Shown here piece after piece: positions 52,520-62,398 of a DNA stretch of 64,000 bases (position 1 is its first letter; every line of letters starts with the position of its first letter). Both the position numbers and the translations under genes were made by a program. The notes beneath the pieces were generated by a model that ran no database searches, was not told the DNA's origin, and saw nothing but the letters and a program-made list of their open reading frames with translations. The stretch lies in contig NZ_JAIWOU010000001.1 in NCBI RefSeq assembly GCF_021295395.1, forward strand, positions 2,620,501 through 2,684,500, in the 5' to 3' direction. Origin of the DNA: Komagataeibacter sp. FNDCR2 (GTDB lineage: Bacteria > Pseudomonadota > Alphaproteobacteria > Acetobacterales > Acetobacteraceae).

Positions 52520-53430
52520 CTGGTCTGGATCAGGACAGGACGACACGCTGCGGTTTCGTGGCCATCGTGGGGGCGCCCAACGCGGGCAAGTCCACGCTGC
52601 TCAACCGCATGGCGGGCACCAAGCTGTCCATCGTCAGCCCCAAGGCGCAGACCACGCGCTTCCGGGTGCTGGGCATTCTCATGCGCGGGCAGGCGCAGAT
52701 GCTGCTGGTGGATACGCCGGGCATCTTCCAGCCCCGGCGCAAGCTGGACCGCGCCATGGTCGCGGCCGCGTGGACCGGGTCGGAAGATGCGGACATCACG
52801 CTGCTGATCGTGGATGCCCGCGCGGGCATGACCGAGGCGCTGCGCGCCATCGCCACGCGGCTGGCGGAGCAGAAGCGCAGGCTGTGGCTGGTGCTGAACA
52901 AGACGGATCTGGTGCGCCGCGACGCGCTGCTGCCCCTGACGGCCGAACTGTCGGCCATCCTGCCGGTCGAGCATGTGTTCATGGTCAGCGCGCGCTCGGG
53001 CGAGGGCGTGGATGACCTGCTGGACCGTCTGGCGGCGGAACTGCCGGTGGGGCCCTACCTTTATCCCGAGGATGACCTGACCGACCTGCCCGACCGCCTG
53101 CTGGCGGCCGAGCTGGTGCGTGAGCAGATATTCCTCCAGACGCATGAGGAAGTGCCCTACGCCGCGACAGCCGAGACGGAAGGCTTCGCGGAACGGCCCG
53201 ATGGCTCGGTTCGCATCGATGTGACCATCTATGTGGCGCGGGCCTCGCACAAGGCTATCCTGATCGGTGAGCGCGGCAGCCGGATTCGCGCGATAGGCGA
53301 AAAGGCGCGGCGTGAACTCGGTCGCCTGCTGGGCCGGACATGCCACCTTTTCCTCAACGTCAAGGAACGCGCCGGATGGGACGAGGAGCGCGCCCGCCTG
53401 CGCGCCATCGGGCTGGACGACGCATCCTGA
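52516..53430 (+). CDS. era: GTPase Era
   Basis: Essential GTPase that binds the 3' end of 16S rRNA during 30S maturation. 304 residues: G1 GAPNAGKST (about 19-27), TTR switch, G3 DTPG, G4 NKTD, then a KH domain (VRIDVTIYVARASHKAILIGERGSRIRAIG). ATG overlaps the rnc stop by four bases. The usual downstream gene recO is not here; pyrH follows after 117 bases. Confidence 0.97.
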   Translation: MTGLDQDRTTRCGFVAIVGAPNAGKSTLLNRMAGTKLSIVSPKAQTTRFRVLGILMRGQAQMLLVDTPGIFQPRRKLDRAMVAAAWTGSEDADITLLIVDARAGMTEALRAIATRLAEQKRRLWLVLNKTDLVRRDALLPLTAELSAILPVEHVFMVSARSGEGVDDLLDRLAAELPVGPYLYPEDDLTDLPDRLLAAELVREQIFLQTHEEVPYAATAETEGFAERPDGSVRIDVTIYVARASHKAILIGERGSRIRAIGEKARRELGRLLGRTCHLFLNVKERAGWDEERARLRAIGLDDAS

Positions 53431-53547
53431 ATCCTTAAAAGAGGGGCATCATCGGCTTGTGGGGGGGGGCATCCCTCTATATGACAGGGCATGGCCGGGT
53501 GGCCTGCCCGTTCCTAGCCCCGTTTGCCTGACCTGTTCCGAGGACCA

Positions 53548-54291
53548 ATGACCCAGCCCGCCAAACCCCAGTCCGCTGCCTCCTACAAGCGCGTCCTCCT
53601 GAAGGTGTCGGGGGAGGCGCTGATGGGAAGCGGGTCGTACGGGGTCGATCCGGCGACGGTCGACGCCATCGCCGCCGATGTGGCGGCCGTGGCCAGCACC
53701 GGGGTCGAGGTGTGTCTGGTCATCGGTGGCGGCAACATCTTTCGCGGCATGGCGGCGGCGGCCCGTGGCATGGACCGCGCGCAGGGCGATTACGCCGGCA
53801 TGCTGGCCACCGTCATCAATGCGCTGCTCATGCAGAACGCGCTGGAGCGGCATGGCGTGCCCACGCGGGTCATGACGGCCATTCACATGTCATCCATAGC
53901 CGAGCCGTATATCCGCCGCCGCGCTGTCAGGCACATGGAAAAGGGCCGGGTCGTGATCTTCGCCGCCGGCACGGGCAATCCGTTCTTCACGACCGATACG
54001 GGGGCGGCGCTGCGCGCTGCGGAAATGGAATGTGACGCCCTGTTCAAGGGCACGCAGGTCGATGGCGTCTATTCAGCCGATCCGCGCAAGGATCCCGCCG
54101 CCCTGCGTTACGATACCCTGACCTATCGCGATGTCCTGGCCAATGATCTCAACGTCATGGATGCGGCGGCCATCAGCCTGGCGCGGGAAAACCGGCTGCC
54201 CATAGTCGTATTCAATATTCATGAGCACGATGCCTTCTCGCGTGTCATGCGCGGCGAGGGTCGTTTTACCACCATCGTGGCGGCGGACTGA
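53548..54291 (+). CDS. pyrH: UMP kinase
   Basis: Hexameric kinase making UDP from UMP, allosterically controlled by GTP and UTP. 247 residues: [15 protein letters not shown] at the start, [50 protein letters not shown] split over the core, and [21 protein letters not shown] lies just before ATG 53548; the frame opens eight codons earlier at 53524. First gene of the pyrH-frr-uppS-cdsA-dxr-rseP-bamA-skp-lpxD-fabZ series; the usual upstream rpsB-tsf is absent. The 5' region contains a run of nine G at 53461-53469. Confidence 0.96.
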   Translation: MTQPAKPQSAASYKRVLLKVSGEALMGSGSYGVDPATVDAIAADVAAVASTGVEVCLVIGGGNIFRGMAAAARGMDRAQGDYAGMLATVINALLMQNALERHGVPTRVMTAIHMSSIAEPYIRRRAVRHMEKGRVVIFAAGTGNPFFTTDTGAALRAAEMECDALFKGTQVDGVYSADPRKDPAALRYDTLTYRDVLANDLNVMDAAAISLARENRLPIVVFNIHEHDAFSRVMRGEGRFTTIVAAD

Positions 54292-54361
54292 AGCAGGGCG
54301 GATCCCTGCGGGCGCCTGTGCCGTCATGGCGGGTGGATAGAAAATTAGGAGGAGGGCCACG

Positions 54362-54928
54362 GTGTCTGTCGATCAGAAGAGTTTGCTGGCGGATATGACC
54401 CGCCGTATGGATGGCGCGATTGAAAGCCTGCGCCGTGATTTTGCCGGCCTGCGTTCCGGCCGCGCCAGCCCCGCGCTGCTTGAGCCGGTGCGGGTGGAAG
54501 CCTATGGGGGCGAGGTGCCGCTGACACAGGTCGGCTCCATCGCCGTGCCCGAGGCGCGCATGCTGACCGTGCAGGTCTGGGACCGCACGCTGGTGGGTGC
54601 GGTCGAACGCGCCATCCGTGATGCGGGCCTGGGGCTCAACCCGGCGGCCGATGGCCAGACGGTGCGCGTGCCCATTCCCCAGTTGACCGAGGAGCGGCGT
54701 AACGAACTGGCGCGCGCGGCGGGGAAGTATGCCGAAAATGGCAAGATCGCCGTGCGTGGCGTGCGCCGTGATGGCATGGACCAGACCCGCAAGCTGGAAA
54801 AGAACAGCGAAATCAGCGAAGATGACGTCAAGGTCTGGTCCGATGCGATCCAGAAGCTGACGGACCAGTACGTCAAGCGCGTTGACGAACTGCTGGCTGA
54901 AAAAGAACGCGAGATCAAGCAGGTCTGA
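54362..54928 (+). CDS. frr: Ribosome recycling factor
   Basis: 188-residue RRF that, with EF-G, splits post-termination ribosomes. [40 protein letters not shown] is the classic N-terminus (read in parts), [11 protein letters not shown] and the long C-terminal helix ending in [22 protein letters not shown] start at 54362 with an excellent AGGAGGAGGG ribosome site. Confidence 0.97.
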   Translation: MSVDQKSLLADMTRRMDGAIESLRRDFAGLRSGRASPALLEPVRVEAYGGEVPLTQVGSIAVPEARMLTVQVWDRTLVGAVERAIRDAGLGLNPAADGQTVRVPIPQLTEERRNELARAAGKYAENGKIAVRGVRRDGMDQTRKLEKNSEISEDDVKVWSDAIQKLTDQYVKRVDELLAEKEREIKQV

Positions 54929-54969
54929 TCGGTCTGTGAGCGCCGCATTCACTCCGCTTCTCCCCGTGC

Positions 54970-55731
54970 ATGACTGAGGAGGGGGATCAGGGCTTGTCCG
55001 GGTCGGATCATCGCGTTGCGGGCGGCGTGTGCCTGCCGGAGCATGTCGCCATCATCATGGATGGCAACGGGCGCTGGGCCAACCTGCGCGGGCTGCCGCT
55101 GCTGGCGGGGCACCGCGCCGGGGGCGAGGCGGTGCAGCGCACCGTACGCGCCGCCGTGAAGCGGGGCGTGAAATGGCTCACGCTTTATGCCTTTTCATCG
55201 GAGAACTGGCGGCGCGCGCCGGGTGAGGTCGCGGACCTGACCGGCCTGCTGCGGTATTACCTGCGGCACAAGGTGGCCGAACTGTCGCGCGAAGGGGTGC
55301 GGCTGCGGGTGATTGGCGACCTGACCCGTTTTCCCGTCGATATTCAGGAAGAAGCCCGCCGCGCCGAACGCGTGACGGCGGCCAATGGCAGGCTGGTGCT
55401 GGTGCTGGCGCTGTCCTATGGCGGGCGGGCCGACATCGTGCAGGCCGCCATCCGCATGGCGCAGGCCGTGACACGGGGCGAACTTGCCGCCAGCGACATT
55501 GATGAGACGGTTTTCGCCGGCGCGTTACAGACCGCGGGCATGCCGGACCCCGACCTGATCGTGCGCACGAGCGGGGAATGCCGCCTGTCCAATTTCCTGC
55601 TGTGGCAGTCGGCCTATGCCGAGCTGGTGTTTCTGGAAACACCGTGGCCGGATTTTGACGAGACGCATTTCGATACCGTGCTGGCGATCTATTCCCGGCG
55701 TGAAAGGCGATTCGGTGCAAGGCCAGGCTGA
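54970..55731 (+). CDS. uppS: Undecaprenyl diphosphate synthase
   Basis: Cis-prenyltransferase adding eight isoprene units to farnesyl diphosphate to make the C55 lipid carrier for peptidoglycan and O-antigen. 253 residues: HVAIIMDGNGRWA (catalytic Asp), GHRAGGEAV, LYAFSSENWRR, and the C-terminal DLIVRTSGECRLSNFLLWQSAYAEL (read in parts). The R-x-S-G-E motif is intact. ATG 54970. Its 3' end overlaps cdsA by 17 bases. Confidence 0.96.
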   Translation: MTEEGDQGLSGSDHRVAGGVCLPEHVAIIMDGNGRWANLRGLPLLAGHRAGGEAVQRTVRAAVKRGVKWLTLYAFSSENWRRAPGEVADLTGLLRYYLRHKVAELSREGVRLRVIGDLTRFPVDIQEEARRAERVTAANGRLVLVLALSYGGRADIVQAAIRMAQAVTRGELAASDIDETVFAGALQTAGMPDPDLIVRTSGECRLSNFLLWQSAYAELVFLETPWPDFDETHFDTVLAIYSRRERRFGARPG

Positions 55732-56569
55732 AGGGAAGGGAACTGCCCCGTCTGGTGGCGCGCCCGTTAAATCCGGCAACTGGAAAGACCTGCGCGCCCG
55801 TGTGCTTTCGGCCGCGGTGCTGGTGCCGCTGGCCGGGCTGTGCGTATGGGCGGGCGGTCTGGTCTATGGCGGGCTGATCGTGCTGGTCATGGCCGGCATG
55901 GCCAGCGAGTGGGCACGGATGTTCGGCTTCGGGCTGGAGACGCGGCGCGGGAAGATCTGCCTGGCATGGGCGGCGTGCATGGGTATCGCGGCGGTGGCGG
56001 GGCACTGGGGTGGCGCGCTGCTGCTCATGGTGGCGGCGGGCGTGCTGGGTCCGGCGCTGTGGGCGGGTCAGGTGGCGATAGGCTGCGCCGGGCTGTCGCT
56101 ACTATGGCTGCGCTACATGACCGATCCCGGCGCCGGGGTGGTCCTGTTCCTGGTCGCCTGCGTGGCGATGAGTGATACGGGGGCCTATATGGCGGGGCGT
56201 GTTTTTGGCGGCCCCAAGCTCGCGCCGCGCATTTCGCCTGCCAAGACGTGGTCCGGTTCCATGGGGGGGCTGCTGAGCGCCGTGCTGGTCGGCATGGCGA
56301 TCGCCCATTTCATGCCCGGCGCCCGACCGGGGGCGTTGTGGCGGGGGGCGATGTTCGGCGGGCTTGTGGCCATCGCCGCCCAGATTGGGGATCTCGCGGA
56401 AAGCGCGCTGAAGCGTGCGCGTGGCGTGAAGGATTCGGGTGCCATCCTGCCCGGCCATGGTGGCCTGCTGGACCGTTTCGATGGCCTGCTGGTCGCGGCC
56501 CCCATGGCGGCATTGCTGTCTTTATGGGCAGTCGGCCGGGCTGCTTTCTGGTATGTGGGGCTGCACTGA
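55715..56569 (+). CDS. cdsA: Phosphatidate cytidylyltransferase
   Basis: Integral membrane enzyme forming CDP-diacylglycerol, precursor of all phospholipids. 284 residues with about eight membrane segments; the signature is at the C-terminus: ALKRARGVKDSGAILPGHGG followed by LLDRFDG. Start GTG 55715, with AAAGG eight bases upstream, lies inside the end of uppS; the frame opens further upstream, but those codons are uppS out of frame. The first ~25 residues are hydrophilic. Confidence 0.94.
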   Translation: MQGQAEGKGTAPSGGAPVKSGNWKDLRARVLSAAVLVPLAGLCVWAGGLVYGGLIVLVMAGMASEWARMFGFGLETRRGKICLAWAACMGIAAVAGHWGGALLLMVAAGVLGPALWAGQVAIGCAGLSLLWLRYMTDPGAGVVLFLVACVAMSDTGAYMAGRVFGGPKLAPRISPAKTWSGSMGGLLSAVLVGMAIAHFMPGARPGALWRGAMFGGLVAIAAQIGDLAESALKRARGVKDSGAILPGHGGLLDRFDGLLVAAPMAALLSLWAVGRAAFWYVGLH

Positions 56570-56612
56570 AGCCATGGCCCGGCCATGAGATGTTTGGGGG
56601 AATGACGTTATA

Positions 56613-57770
56613 ATGAAGACAGTTTCCGTTCTGGGCTGTACGGGCAGCATCGGCTGTTCCACCGTGGACCTGCTGCTGCAGGCGCCTGAGCAGTTTCGCA
56701 CCGTGGCGCTGGTGGGGGGACGCAACGTGACCCGCTTGGCCGAGCAGGCGCGGGCGCTGGGCGCGCGGCGCGCGGTCATTGCCGATGAGAAGCTGCTGCC
56801 CGAACTGGAAACCCTGCTGGCGGGCAGCGGTGTGGAAACCGCCGGTGGCCGCGCGGCCGTGATCGCGGCGGCGGCGCTGCCGGTGGACTGGACCATGGCG
56901 GCCATTACCGGCGCCACCGGGCTGGAGCCGACGCTGGCGGCGGTGCGTAACGGGAAATCCGTGGCGCTGGCCAACAAGGAGGCGCTGGTCTGCGCGGGCG
57001 ATGTCATGCTCAAGGCGGTGGCGGATGCGGGCGCGACACTGCTGCCTGTCGATTCCGAGCATAACGCGGTTTTCCAGTCGATGGCGGACAAGCAGGCCAG
57101 CGAGGTCGAACAGATCATCCTGACCGCGTCCGGCGGCCCGTTCCGCCGCGCCACGCTGGAAGAAATGGAAAAGGCCCCCCTGGAAGCCGCGCTCAAGCAC
57201 CCCACATGGACCATGGGGGCCAAGATCACCATCGATTCCGCCACCATGTTCAACAAGGGGCTGGAACTGATCGAGGCCGCGCGCCTGTTCAACGTGACCG
57301 AGGACAAACTGGGCGTGGTCGTGCATCCGCAATCCGTGGTGCATGGCATGGTGCAGTACACCGATGGCTCCATCGTGGCCCAGCTTGGATCGGCCGATAT
57401 GCGGATCCCCATCGCCCACACGCTGGCGTGGCCCGCGCGCATGCCCACCAATTCGCCGCGCCTGGATCTGGCGGCGCTGGCGCGTCTCGATTTCGAGGCG
57501 CCCGATGAGGTCCGCTTCCCCGCGCTGCGTCTTGCGCGCGAATCCCTGCGCGCGGGCGGGGCCGCGCCCGCCATCCTGTCGGGCGCCAATGAAATCGCGG
57601 TGGAGGCCTTCCTCAAGCGCGAAATCGGGTTCCTGGATATTGCGCGTATTGTCGAGGATGTGATGCAATCACTGGGCGCGCAGCGGGCCGACACGCTGGA
57701 GGAAGTGCTGCACTGGGACCATGAGGCCCGTCGTGTCGCCCGCCTTCGCACGGTTGCGCGCGCGGCCTGA
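56613..57770 (+). CDS. dxr: 1-deoxy-D-xylulose 5-phosphate reductoisomerase
   Basis: Second step of the MEP isoprenoid pathway, NADPH-dependent. 385 residues: VLGCTGSIGCSTVDLLL (NADPH), LANKEALVCAGDVM, DSEHNAVFQ, LTASGGPFR, WTMGAKITIDSATMFNKGLE (read in parts; metal and substrate residues). Supplies isoprenoid precursors for UppS next door and for hopanoids and quinones. ATG 56613 after GGGGGAATGACG. Confidence 0.97.
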   Translation: MKTVSVLGCTGSIGCSTVDLLLQAPEQFRTVALVGGRNVTRLAEQARALGARRAVIADEKLLPELETLLAGSGVETAGGRAAVIAAAALPVDWTMAAITGATGLEPTLAAVRNGKSVALANKEALVCAGDVMLKAVADAGATLLPVDSEHNAVFQSMADKQASEVEQIILTASGGPFRRATLEEMEKAPLEAALKHPTWTMGAKITIDSATMFNKGLELIEAARLFNVTEDKLGVVVHPQSVVHGMVQYTDGSIVAQLGSADMRIPIAHTLAWPARMPTNSPRLDLAALARLDFEAPDEVRFPALRLARESLRAGGAAPAILSGANEIAVEAFLKREIGFLDIARIVEDVMQSLGAQRADTLEEVLHWDHEARRVARLRTVARAA

Positions 57771-57818
57771 TATGATTCTGGATGGTCTTTCGGGCCATCG
57801 GGAGATAGCGTAGCGACC

Positions 57819-58928
57819 ATGCATGATCTGATCCGGACTGTTCTGGCCTTTTCCCTGGTTCTGGGGGTTCTGGTTTTCATTCACGAGCTTGGTCACTACC
57901 TTGCCGCACGCTGGCGTGGGGTGCATGTCGAGGTGTTCTCGATCGGTTTCGGCCGTCCGCTCCTGCGCTGGCATGACAGCGTGGGAACGGAATGGCGCCT
58001 GTGCCCCGTACCGCTGGGCGGCTATGTCCGTCCCCACGGATTCGAAGGCCCGGACGACGCGACCGAGGAACAGAAAGCCGCCTGGCAGCCGGGGCGCACG
58101 TTCCATGACAAGCCGGTCCTCTCGCGTGCGATCGTGATCGTGGCGGGGCCGGTCTTCAACTTCCTCCTTGCCATTGTCCTGTTCACCGGGCTGTTCGCCA
58201 TGGCGGGGCAGCCGCGTGTCCTCAACCAGGTGGCGCAGGTGCTGCCCGGCAGCGCCGCCGCCAGCGCGGGGGTGGAAAAGGGGGACGAGATCATCCGTGT
58301 CGGTGCGCATGTGGTGCGTGACGTGGCCGATCTCCAGTCCTTCGTCAGCGGGCAGGCGGGGGCCGAGACCACGCTTACGGTTCACCGCAATGGGGCAGAC
58401 ACGACGCTGCCGGTCCATATCGGCAGCGTGGCGGAAAAGGGCGCGGCCCCGCATGGGCAGATCGGCGTTTCCTTCGCCGCTGAAATGGGCAAGCCGCAGC
58501 CGCTGCCGCAGGCTTTCGTCTCGGCGGTGAAGGAGACGTGGCATGTCTCGGTCCAGACGCTGGACGGGCTGTGGCAGATGATTTCCGGCCAGCACAGCAC
58601 GAAGGATCTCGGCGGTCCGCTGCGCATTGCCCAGATGTCGGGGCAGGTGGCGCAGTACGGCCTGTCCAGCCTTGTCTCGTTCATGGCCCTGCTCTCGATC
58701 AACCTTGGACTGATCAACCTGTTCCCGGTGCCGATTCTGGATGGCGGGCGGCTGGTATTTTACATATTCGAGGCCATTCTGGGGCGGCCGGTTTCGCGCC
58801 GCGTGCAGGAAGTCAGCTTCCAGGCCGGTTTCGCGCTTGTTGCCGGGCTGTTCCTGTTCTCGACATTTAACGATCTGTCACATTTCGGGCTGTTTCAGTG
58901 GCTCGCCTCGCGCGCGGGACAGGGCTAA
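57819..58928 (+). CDS. rseP: Site-2 protease RseP
   Basis: Intramembrane zinc metalloprotease of the envelope stress pathway. 369 residues: HELGH at residues 22-26 in the first membrane segment, a single recognisable PDZ domain (LPGSAAASAGVEKGDEIIRVG), and the third zinc ligand in PVPILDGGRLV. E. coli RseP has two PDZ domains; one is usual in alphaproteobacteria. Lies between dxr and bamA as in many Gram-negatives. Confidence 0.95.
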   Translation: MHDLIRTVLAFSLVLGVLVFIHELGHYLAARWRGVHVEVFSIGFGRPLLRWHDSVGTEWRLCPVPLGGYVRPHGFEGPDDATEEQKAAWQPGRTFHDKPVLSRAIVIVAGPVFNFLLAIVLFTGLFAMAGQPRVLNQVAQVLPGSAAASAGVEKGDEIIRVGAHVVRDVADLQSFVSGQAGAETTLTVHRNGADTTLPVHIGSVAEKGAAPHGQIGVSFAAEMGKPQPLPQAFVSAVKETWHVSVQTLDGLWQMISGQHSTKDLGGPLRIAQMSGQVAQYGLSSLVSFMALLSINLGLINLFPVPILDGGRLVFYIFEAILGRPVSRRVQEVSFQAGFALVAGLFLFSTFNDLSHFGLFQWLASRAGQG

Positions 58929-59078
58929 GGTACCCCGCGTGACACAATTACTTGCACATTGCGGCGGATATCGGATAGGTCCGCCACGAAGGCTGATACA
59001 TGACAGGAAGGGAGCCGGCCCTCCATCCGGTCTTAATGCATGGCTGATCCGCATGCCGAATGGTGAGGAATAGCGATT

Positions 59079-61535
59079 TTGTCGAGTAAACGTTCAGCGC
59101 TGCTTGCGTCTGTCTGCGTTGTGCCGCTGTTCTGGACAGCCAGTGCCTACGCACAGGATGAAGCGGCACAGAACACACCATTCAGCGGGGACATGGCGCC
59201 AGGCGATGCGGAACAGCAGGCGCCGGAGGTCGAGGCCATCAAGCCGCCGCCGCTCGAAGACCCGATCGAGGCCGTGGACATCAAGGGCAACAGCCGGATC
59301 GAGACCAGCACCATCCTGTCCTACATGGTCGTCCAGCCCGGTGACCGCTTCAATCAGGATCTGCTCGACCGTTCGCTCAAGACCCTTTACGCCACGGGCC
59401 TGTTCCATGACGTGACGCTCAAGCGCGTGGGTAACGTGCTGGAAGTGCATGTGGTTGAAAACCCCATCGTCAACCGCATCGTGTTCGAAGGGAACCATTC
59501 CGCCAAGGACGAGGACCTGACCAAGGTCATCTCGCTGCGCCCGCGCGCGGTCTATTCCCCGCAGGGCATCTCGGCCGACCGGCAGAAGATCCTGGCCGTC
59601 TATGCGGAAAAGGCGCGTTACGCCGCCACCGTCACGCCGCAGATCATCCGGCTCGCGCATAACCGCGTGGACGTGATCTTCCATATCAACGAAGCGCAGA
59701 AGACCCTGATCAAGAAAGTCACCTTCGTCGGGAACCACGCCTTCAGCAGCGCGCGGCTGTCGGGCATCGTCTCATCGAAGGAGACGGCATGGTACCGCTT
59801 CTTCGCCTCCAGCGACCAGTACAGCCCCGAGCGGATCAAATACGACGCCGAGCTGCTGCACCGTTTCTACCTGAAGAACGGGTTTGTCGATTTCCAGATC
59901 AAGAACGCCACGGGCGAACTCTCCCCCGACCGCAAGTCCTTCTACATCACCTATACGATGGAAGAGGGGCCGCGTTACCGCCTGAACAAGATGGATGTGC
60001 GTTCCTCCCTGCGCCATGTCACCGCGGAATCCATGCGCAAATACATCACCCTGTTCCACAACCAGTGGTACGATGGCAGCGCGATCGAGCATAACGCCAC
60101 CAACATGCAGGAGATGCTGCAGGGCAAGGGCTATCCCTTTGCCATGGTCCACCCCGAAATCGCCCGCAACCCGGAAAAGCGCACGGTCAACCTTCTGTTC
60201 GACATAAGCGAAGGCCCGCGCATGTATGTCGAGCGCATTGACATCAACGGCAACACGATCACGCAGGACAAGGTGATCCGCCGCCAGTTGCCCATGGCCG
60301 AAGGCGACCCGTACACGCCGCTCGACCGCAAGTATTCCAAGATGATCCTGGAGGATCTGGGGTTCTTCAAGACCGTCGCGATCGACCAGACCCCCGGCTC
60401 CGCGCCGGACAAGGTCAACATCTCGGCCGACGTGGTGGAAAAGCCGACGGGCGAGTTCTCGCTGGGCGGCGGGTATTCGACCGATGCCGGCGTGCTGGGC
60501 AATCTGGGCCTCAAGCAGCATAACCTGCTGGGCACCGGCATCGACGCGGGCTTTACCGGCACCGCCGCGTATTATGAAGACCAGGCCGACATCTCGCTGA
60601 CCGATCCCTACTTCCTCAACCGCAACCTTGTGGCGGGCGTGGATATTTTCGGCATCCAGAACCGTTACATGACCTACCAGAGCTATTCGGAAGGGCGGTA
60701 CGGCATCACGCTGCGCATGGGGTATTCCTATAACAACCACCTGTCGCAATCGTGGAGCTATACGCTGACCGATCGTAACGTGGGTGATACATGGTCGGAT
60801 TCATCCTATTACGTTCTGGATCAGGCGGGCTGGTCCCTGCTGTCGCAGCTCAGCACCACCCTCACATACGATACGCGTGACCGCCGCCAGCAGCCGCACA
60901 AGGGGTTCGTGGTGCGTGTGGGGGGTGATCTCGCCGGTATCGGGGGGAATGAGCGGTACCTGCGTGGCAAGGTGGACGCCGCCTATTACGTCCCGCTCGA
61001 CAGCATCATGGGCAATCATGACTGGACGGTGGAAATGCGGGGCGGCGTGGGTGATATCATGAACTGGGGCGGTGGCCGCAGTGATATCATCGATAACTTC
61101 TACCTTGGCGGCACCACGCTGCGCGGGTTCATGGATGGTGGCGTCGGGCCGCGAAGCATGGCCATTCCCGCGCGCGACGGGAACCCCATGCACTCGCAGG
61201 AAGATTTCCTGGGTGGCCGGTTCCTCTATACCGCTTCGGCCACGGTGCATTTCCCCATCCCGTTTGCTTCCGCCATGGGGCTGAGCGGGCGTTATTTCGT
61301 GGATATGGGCGGTCTGGACGGCCTGCGCGTGCGTAACCGCTATACATCCATGAAAGACTGGCCCAAATATACTCCTGTCTATGGTGATACACTCACGCCA
61401 CGCGTCTCGACCGGTGTCGGCATTGCGTGGAAAAGTCCGTTCGGGCTCGTGAATATCGATCTGGGCGTTCCGCTGGTCCGTCAGGAACATGACAGGACAC
61501 AGTTGCTCCGCTTTGGCTTCGGCCAACAATTCTGA
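59079..61535 (+). CDS. bamA: Outer membrane protein assembly factor BamA
   Basis: Central pore of the BAM complex that folds beta-barrel proteins into the outer membrane, including the OmpA-type proteins of this window. 818 residues: signal peptide (to about AYAQ, residue 26), five POTRA domains from about residue 60 (IKGNSRIE... begins the first), then a 16-strand barrel ending in the C-terminal Phe (LLRFGFGQQF). TLRGF (GGTTLRGFMDGG) is the conserved loop 6-type motif. Start is TTG 59079, with GAGGAA eight bases upstream; no upstream ATG is in frame. Confidence 0.95.
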   Translation: MSSKRSALLASVCVVPLFWTASAYAQDEAAQNTPFSGDMAPGDAEQQAPEVEAIKPPPLEDPIEAVDIKGNSRIETSTILSYMVVQPGDRFNQDLLDRSLKTLYATGLFHDVTLKRVGNVLEVHVVENPIVNRIVFEGNHSAKDEDLTKVISLRPRAVYSPQGISADRQKILAVYAEKARYAATVTPQIIRLAHNRVDVIFHINEAQKTLIKKVTFVGNHAFSSARLSGIVSSKETAWYRFFASSDQYSPERIKYDAELLHRFYLKNGFVDFQIKNATGELSPDRKSFYITYTMEEGPRYRLNKMDVRSSLRHVTAESMRKYITLFHNQWYDGSAIEHNATNMQEMLQGKGYPFAMVHPEIARNPEKRTVNLLFDISEGPRMYVERIDINGNTITQDKVIRRQLPMAEGDPYTPLDRKYSKMILEDLGFFKTVAIDQTPGSAPDKVNISADVVEKPTGEFSLGGGYSTDAGVLGNLGLKQHNLLGTGIDAGFTGTAAYYEDQADISLTDPYFLNRNLVAGVDIFGIQNRYMTYQSYSEGRYGITLRMGYSYNNHLSQSWSYTLTDRNVGDTWSDSSYYVLDQAGWSLLSQLSTTLTYDTRDRRQQPHKGFVVRVGGDLAGIGGNERYLRGKVDAAYYVPLDSIMGNHDWTVEMRGGVGDIMNWGGGRSDIIDNFYLGGTTLRGFMDGGVGPRSMAIPARDGNPMHSQEDFLGGRFLYTASATVHFPIPFASAMGLSGRYFVDMGGLDGLRVRNRYTSMKDWPKYTPVYGDTLTPRVSTGVGIAWKSPFGLVNIDLGVPLVRQEHDRTQLLRFGFGQQF

Positions 61536-61542
61536 GGTGATA

Positions 61543-62388
61543 ATGTTGCGTAAATCCGGCATCCGTCTGCTTGCCGCAACCGCTCTGCTCGGGTGGGGAA
61601 CTCTGGTCGTACCGGGCGCGCGCGCCCAGGGTGCAGCGGGGGGAGGAAACGCTGGCTGGTTCGTGCCCAAGGCAACCCAGCCCCCCGCCGCGCATGCCCC
61701 CCAGGCCGCGGCCCCCGTGCCGTTGCCGGCCCCCACGGCCGACAGCGAGGAAGCGCAGTCGCAGAATCCGCCGATCCTGCCCCTGCCGCCCGTGCCCAAG
61801 ACGCCGGACGTGGCCAAGAGCGCGCCGCCGCCGGCGCCCATCATCGGCGTGATCAGCGTGCCGGACGTGATGCGCCTGTCCTCCGCGGCGCAGCAGGCCG
61901 AGCGGGTACTCGGCGCCCGGCGCGACGACCTGGCGCGCGATGCGCAGAAGGAACAGGCCGGGTGGCGTGACGAGCAGCAGAAGCTGCAGGGTCAGGCGCG
62001 CACCATGTCGTCCGACCAGATCCAGGCAAGCGAGCGCAAGCTGCAGGAACGCGTGATCGCGGCGCAGAAGGATTTCCGCAACCGCAACCGCATCATTCAG
62101 GAAGCGGCGCAGGTCTCGCTGGGGCAGATCGAGCGTGAACTGGTCCAGATCATCCGGCAGGTTGCGGCCAGCCATGGCATGAACCTCGTGCTGCACCGTG
62201 AGCAGGTCGCCCTGAGCCAGGAAAGCCTCGATATCACGCAGCAGGTGGCCAGCCAGCTCAACGCGGTGCTGCCCACGGTGTTTATCCCCGCCGCAGATGT
62301 GGACCCCGAGGTCCTGGCCAAATCGGGCACCATGCCCACCACGGCCGATGCCGGCACCCCCGCCCCGGCCGCGCCCGCCAAGCATTAA
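61543..62388 (+). CDS. skp: OmpH/Skp-like periplasmic chaperone, enlarged
   Basis: 281-residue precursor. Signal peptide (MLRKSGIRLLAATALLGWG..., cleavage near ARA). Then an unusual ~85-residue Pro/Ala-rich segment before the Skp core, which begins IIGVISVPDVMRLSSAAQQAERVL and continues as a long charged helical hairpin (arms) and a final conserved part (HGMNLVLHREQVAL...ITQQVASQLN). A further ~40-residue Pro/Ala tail follows. Skp is usually 160-200 residues. Carries outer membrane proteins to BamA; gene order bamA-skp-lpxD-fabZ is standard. ATG 61543 is seven bases after bamA. Confidence 0.88.
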   Translation: MLRKSGIRLLAATALLGWGTLVVPGARAQGAAGGGNAGWFVPKATQPPAAHAPQAAAPVPLPAPTADSEEAQSQNPPILPLPPVPKTPDVAKSAPPPAPIIGVISVPDVMRLSSAAQQAERVLGARRDDLARDAQKEQAGWRDEQQKLQGQARTMSSDQIQASERKLQERVIAAQKDFRNRNRIIQEAAQVSLGQIERELVQIIRQVAASHGMNLVLHREQVALSQESLDITQQVASQLNAVLPTVFIPAADVDPEVLAKSGTMPTTADAGTPAPAAPAKH

Positions 62389-62398
62389 GGTCTGTTTG

